A stretch of 64,000 bases of DNA from Archangium lansingense (GTDB lineage: Bacteria; Myxococcota; Myxococcia; Myxococcales; Myxococcaceae). Within the stretch, counting starts at the first letter, position 1. Each line of letters opens with the position of its first letter. The translations under genes and the position numbers were made by a program. Below, one piece after another: positions 60,630-64,000 of the stretch. The DNA is taken from positions 12,632,501 to 12,696,500 of the forward strand of contig NZ_JAPNKA010000001.1 of assembly GCF_026626635.1 (NCBI RefSeq), given 5' to 3'. Below the pieces are notes generated by a model. That model was given only the letters and a program-made list of their open reading frames with translations, did not search any database and had not been told where the DNA came from.

Positions 60630-61931
60630 TCACCCCTCGGGCGGACGGACCACCAGCACGGGCCGGTCGGCGCGCGACATCACATCCTTGGCCACCGAGC
60701 CCATCACCGTCTTCTTCAGCCCCGAGCGCCCGTGCGTGCCCAGGCACATGACATCCACGGCCAGGCGCTCCGCGGCCTTGAGGAGCGCCGTCGCCACGTC
60801 CGGGCCCGGCAGCACCTCCACCTGCACCTTGCGCCCCTGCGAATCCGCGTCCCTTGGCAGGAGCTGATGCAGCCGCTGCCGCAAGTCCCGCTCCTGCTCA
60901 ATGGCTTGCTGCGGGTTCTCCCCCACCGTCACCACGTACACCGTGCCCCCATTGGGCAGCAGCGAGAAGGCATACGGAATGGCCCGGTTGGCAGCCTCCG
61001 AGAAGTCCGTGGCCACCAGCACCGAGCGCAGCGTGGGAATCGCCGCCGCCGAGCCCCGCGCCAACACCGCCGCGGGCACGCTCACCACCGACATCTTCGC
61101 CAGCCGCAGCGCATGGTGCGACACGCTCCATAGCTTGCCGAGGGCTCGCCGCTGGTGCGTTCCCACCACCAGCACGTCCACCTTCTCCTCGGCCGCCAGC
61201 GCCACCAGGTGGTCCGCGATGCGCCCCACCCCCGGCTCCAGCCTCAGACGCGCCGGCGCCTGTCCCATCGTCTCCAGCGGCGACACCAGCGAGCGCACAT
61301 CCTGCTCCAGCGCGCGCTTCAGCTCGGGCGTCACGTCCTGGAAGGACATCGGCTGCGCCAGCCCCGTCCGCTGGTATTCCTCGTGCGGCCAGTAGATGCG
61401 CCCGGCCACCACCTCCACCGGGCCGTACCGCCGCAGGCCTTGCAGCCAGTCACGCGCCGCCTCGAAAGGCAGCGAGCGGTCCACCCCCAGCATCACCTTC
61501 AGCGGGCGCGTCCCGTTCACCCACGCCTCGAAGGGCTCCGCCTCGCGCACCACGATCAGCGGCACCGGCAACGCCGTGGCCAGCCGGTCCACCGTGCCAC
61601 CCACCCCCAGGAAGGGCGAGGCGCTCGTGGGTCCCGCCGTCACCACCAGCCCGGCCCCCTTCTCCTCCGCAAAGCGCACCAGCTCCTCGGCCGGCTCGCC
61701 CGTCAGCAGCTGGTGGCTCACCCGCGCCCCCAGCTTCTCCAGACGCCGCACCTCATCCACCAACGCCGACGTCGCCGTCTCCCGCAGCGTCTGGCCGAAG
61801 GCCCGCGCGATGTCGCCCGGCAGCACGTGCACCAGGAAGAGGGGCTCGTTCATCTTCCGCGCGAGCTCCGCCGCGGCCGTGGCCGCTCGCTGCGCAGCGT
61901 CCGAGAAGTGGGTGGCACAAAGAATGGTCAT
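60630..61931 (-). CDS. Multi-domain universal stress protein
   Basis: A 433-residue protein with three UspA-like units. The first (about 1-135) opens TILCATHFSDAAQRAATAAAELARKMNEPLFLVHVL; the second (about 145-290) has VDVLVVGTHQRRALGKLWSVSHHALRLAKMSVVSVP; the third (about 305-433) opens RSVLVATDFSEAANRAIPYAF and has GTHGRSGLKKTVMGSVAKDVMSRADRPVLVV, the full ATP-binding GxxG-x9-GS motif. Such proteins help survival under starvation or redox stress. Start ATG 61931. Its role in this strain is unknown. Confidence 0.9.
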   Translation of the reverse strand: MTILCATHFSDAAQRAATAAAELARKMNEPLFLVHVLPGDIARAFGQTLRETATSALVDEVRRLEKLGARVSHQLLTGEPAEELVRFAEEKGAGLVVTAGPTSASPFLGVGGTVDRLATALPVPLIVVREAEPFEAWVNGTRPLKVMLGVDRSLPFEAARDWLQGLRRYGPVEVVAGRIYWPHEEYQRTGLAQPMSFQDVTPELKRALEQDVRSLVSPLETMGQAPARLRLEPGVGRIADHLVALAAEEKVDVLVVGTHQRRALGKLWSVSHHALRLAKMSVVSVPAAVLARGSAAAIPTLRSVLVATDFSEAANRAIPYAFSLLPNGGTVYVVTVGENPQQAIEQERDLRQRLHQLLPRDADSQGRKVQVEVLPGPDVATALLKAAERLAVDVMCLGTHGRSGLKKTVMGSVAKDVMSRADRPVLVVRPPEG

Positions 61932-62176
61932 GGCAACTCCCGCACGGGCCCGCGGGCCCAGGTGTCATCGACGCGTCAGTTCACGTCCTGTGCCGGGCAC
62001 TCTAGCCACCCGAGCCGCCCGGGAGCGGGACAATTCGCGCCCGTGTGGCCCAGGTAAAAGCTGCACCCCCAGGGGAAGCCACCGCAAAGCCTGCGTGCCC
62101 GCCCTCGGAGCACGCGAGCGGACAGCCCTGGCCCCACCGCATCGCTACCTTCACCGGAGAGGACTGGAGGTCCCCC

Positions 62177-62626
62177 ATGTTCCGTTGCGCGTCCTGTGGC
62201 GCCTTCAACCGTGTCCGAGAGCCCCGTCCCCCTGGCCAGCCCACCTGCGGCCGTTGCCAGAATCCGCTCGACGTGTCGGGCCAACCCCAGGAGGTGGACG
62301 GGGAAGCGCTGTGGCGGGCGGTGCGTGCCTCGCCCGTGCCCGTCCTCCTGGACCTATGGGCCCCCTGGTGCGCCCCGTGCCGCGCCGCTGCCCCCATTCT
62401 CGACGCGGTGGGCCGCGCCCAGGCGGGCCGGCTGCTCGTCCTCAAGCTGAACACCGAAGCGCACCCGCAGCCCTCCAGTCAGCTCGGCGTGCGGGGCATT
62501 CCCACCTTCATTGTCTTCTCGGGAGGCCGCGAGGTGGCACGCCGCAGCGGCCTCATGCCTCAACCCGAGCTGGAGCGCTGGGCCCTCTCCTCGGCCCAGG
62601 GCGGAGGACCGTCGGCCTCGGTGTGA
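62177..62626 (+). CDS. Thioredoxin 2-like protein with N-terminal zinc ribbon
   Basis: A 149-residue thioredoxin of the TrxC type. An N-terminal zinc ribbon (Cys4, Cys7, Cys24, Cys27: FRCASCGAFN and TCGRCQNPL) precedes the thioredoxin fold with active site WCAPC (Cys65, Cys68) and GVRGIPTFIVFSGG with the cis-proline. TrxC proteins reduce disulfides under oxidative stress. The frame is open to 62045, but the ATG at 62177 with GGAGG is the family start. Repeat R11 lies between it and the NAPRT gene. Confidence 0.93.
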   Translation: MFRCASCGAFNRVREPRPPGQPTCGRCQNPLDVSGQPQEVDGEALWRAVRASPVPVLLDLWAPWCAPCRAAAPILDAVGRAQAGRLLVLKLNTEAHPQPSSQLGVRGIPTFIVFSGGREVARRSGLMPQPELERWALSSAQGGGPSASV

Positions 62627-62641
62627 GGGCACGGTGACAGG

Positions 62642-62710
62642 CACCCTCACCCCGGGGGGCTTGCCCCCCCTTTGACCGACGGGGGGCTCCTCTCCCGGAG
62701 GGCGAGGGGC
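62642..62710. repeat. Dispersed palindromic repeat, copy R11, interrupted by another hairpin
   Basis: The left flank CACCCTCACCCC and the hairpin TCCTCTCCCGGAGGGCGAGGGG are split by about 35 bases containing GGGGGGCTTGCCCCCC, itself a hairpin. It looks like one small element nested in another. It lies between the thioredoxin and NAPRT genes and is reversed relative to the usual orientation. Confidence 0.7.
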
Positions 62711-62760
62711 ATGGTGCTCAAGTGGGACGTCCTCAGACGGGACATGCCAGAAAGGAAACC

Positions 62761-64000
62761 ATGGCGTCGGCGCTCCTCACGGACCTCTATGAGCTCACCA
62801 TGGTGGACGCCTACCTCACCGAGGGGCTCCACGACGAGGCCGCCTTCAGCCTCTTCGTCCGCAGGCTGCCCGCGCGCCGCAACTTCCTGCTCGCGTGCGG
62901 TCTGGAGGATGCCCTCGCGTACCTGGAGACACTCCGCTTCTCCTCCGAGGAGCTCGCCTGGCTGGAATCGCTGAGGCGCTTCTCACCACGGCTGCTGGAC
63001 TGGCTGGAGCACTTCCGCTTCACCGGAGACGTGCATGCGGTGCCCGAGGGCACGCCCGTCTTCGCCGAGGAGCCGCTGCTGGAAGTGGTGGCGCCCCTGC
63101 CCGAGGCGCAGCTCGTGGAGACGTACCTCATCAACCAGGTACACCTGCAGACGCTGGCGGCCTCCAAGGCAGCGCGAGTGGTGGAGGCGGCCCAGGGGCG
63201 GCCGGTGGTGGACTTCGGAGTGCGGCGGATGCACGGGGTGGATGCGGGCCTCAAGGTGGCGCGCGCGGCCCATGTGGCCGGAGTGAGTGCCACGTCCAAC
63301 CTGCTGGCTGGCCAGCGCTACGGCCTTCCGGTGGCCGGCACCATGGCGCACAGCTACGTTCAGGCGCACGGCGACGAGCTCGCCGCCTTCCGCGCCTACG
63401 TCCGCCGCTTCCCCGAGACGACGCTGCTGGTGGACACGTACGACACGCTGGAGGGCGTGCGAAAGGTGGTGGAGCTGGCGCGGGAGCTCGGCCCGGACTT
63501 CCAGGTGCGCGCGGTGCGGCTGGACTCGGGAGACCTGGTGTCGCTGGCGCACTCGGCGCGCTGGCTGCTGGACGCGGCGGGGCTGGAGCGCGTTCAAATC
63601 TTCGCCAGCGGCGGGCTGGATGAGGACGAGGTGGCGCGGCTGCTGGCCCACCACGCGCCCATCGACGCCTTCGGCGTAGGCACGGCCATGGGAGTGTCCG
63701 CGGACGTGCCCGCGCTAGACATGGCCTACAAGCTGGTGGAGTACGCGGGCCACGGGCGGCTCAAGCTGTCGACGGGCAAGGTGCTGCTGCCCGGGCGCAA
63801 GCAGGTGTTCCGCGAGGAGGAGGACGGTGTAGCGCGGCGGGACGTGCTCGCCCGCCATGGCGAGGTGCTCCCGGGCCGGCCGCTGCTGCGACAGGTGATG
63901 CATGTGGGCCGACGCATGGAGGACGCCTCGCCAACACTGGAGGAAATACGCGCGCACGCGCGGGAGGAGTTGGGCCACCTGCCCCTGGAGGTGCGGCAGC
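62761..64000 (+). CDS. pncB: Nicotinate phosphoribosyltransferase, 3' end cut by window edge
   Basis: Partial gene of at least 413 codons running off the right edge; the ATG at 62761 follows AAAGGAAACC. LLTDLYELTMVDAYLTEGLHDEAAFSLFVRRLPARRNFLLACGLEDAL opens the NAPRT family, and VDFGVRRMHGVDAGLKVARAAHVAGVSATSNLLAG, GTMAHSYVQAHGDELAAFRAYVRRFPETTLLVDTYDT, RLDSGDLVSLAHSAR and IFASGGLDEDEVARLL follow. It makes nicotinate mononucleotide from nicotinate and PRPP (with ATP) in NAD salvage. It resembles the PncB2-type subgroup. The C-terminus is unseen. Confidence 0.92.
   Translation, partial: MASALLTDLYELTMVDAYLTEGLHDEAAFSLFVRRLPARRNFLLACGLEDALAYLETLRFSSEELAWLESLRRFSPRLLDWLEHFRFTGDVHAVPEGTPVFAEEPLLEVVAPLPEAQLVETYLINQVHLQTLAASKAARVVEAAQGRPVVDFGVRRMHGVDAGLKVARAAHVAGVSATSNLLAGQRYGLPVAGTMAHSYVQAHGDELAAFRAYVRRFPETTLLVDTYDTLEGVRKVVELARELGPDFQVRAVRLDSGDLVSLAHSARWLLDAAGLERVQIFASGGLDEDEVARLLAHHAPIDAFGVGTAMGVSADVPALDMAYKLVEYAGHGRLKLSTGKVLLPGRKQVFREEEDGVARRDVLARHGEVLPGRPLLRQVMHVGRRMEDASPTLEEIRAHAREELGHLPLEVRQ

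Overview
The window looks like chromosomal DNA of a myxobacterium, probably Cystobacterineae (Archangium/Cystobacter/Myxococcus relatives). It is very GC-rich and dense with lipoproteins, GNAT acetyltransferases, multi-PAS histidine kinases, calcium/metal-binding repeat proteins (thrombospondin-3 and MopE types) and myxobacterium-style toxin/partner pairs. No rRNA, tRNA or CRISPR array was seen. Both window edges cut genes: a CBM25/FnIII protein on the left and nicotinate phosphoribosyltransferase on the right.

Layout. 1-4.3 kb: a carbohydrate-binding secreted protein, a truncated acetyltransferase, a VOC protein, a CAP-domain protein, a dienelactone-hydrolase lipoprotein and an FKBP lipoprotein. 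4.4-8.8 kb: two cytoplasmic histidine kinases and an SRPBCC protein. 8.9-15 kb: an outer-membrane barrel, a lipoprotein/cytosolic partner pair, two GNAT proteins and a membrane histidine kinase. 15.2-16.26 kb: an IS630-type element inserted exactly in the stop codon of a large Kelch/TSP3 lipoprotein gene (16.3-18.8 kb). 19-29 kb: a decayed kinase, then a minus-strand run (MFS permease, unknown, zinc-ribbon protein, Rieske oxygenase, GH3 amide synthetase, GNAT-like protein, RnfD/FG-GAP fusion) divergent from a desaturase. 30-35 kb: small membrane/secreted proteins, a MopE-type lipoprotein and a subtilase. 35-37 kb: a putative GIY-YIG-like lipoprotein toxin with an Imm26-like immunity gene. 37-43.5 kb: a DUF1444-like protein, STAS-like, CinA C-terminal and DUF3185 proteins, an acyl-CoA (malonyl-CoA-like) synthetase, and a KaiC-like ATPase with a response regulator. 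43.6-50 kb: oligoribonuclease, hydrolase-OsmC fusion, RtcB, archease, hydrolase and phosphoribosyltransferase on one strand, divergent from PRPP synthetase. 50-57 kb: an antitoxin fragment between 45-bp direct repeats, DUF1361, enoyl-CoA hydratase, M1 aminopeptidase, an LpxL-type acyltransferase and a phosphatase. 57.1-60.6 kb: an accessory island with a low-GC NTPase, a secreted/cytosolic pair and an AraC remnant. 60.6-64 kb: universal stress protein, thioredoxin 2 and NAPRTase.

Two themes cross the window. First, eleven copies of a short palindromic repeat (CCCTCTCCC..GGGAGAGGG with a GGGGTGAGGGT tail) sit mostly just after stop codons, almost always in the same orientation to the upstream gene; one copy lies in frame inside the GH3 gene and another supplies the C-terminus of the hydrolase-OsmC gene. 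Second, exported protein plus cytosolic partner pairs recur (9.8-10.9, 35.2-36.8, 59.1-60.3 kb), consistent with diversified interbacterial toxin or self-recognition modules. All functional calls come from motif recognition by eye; no searches were run.
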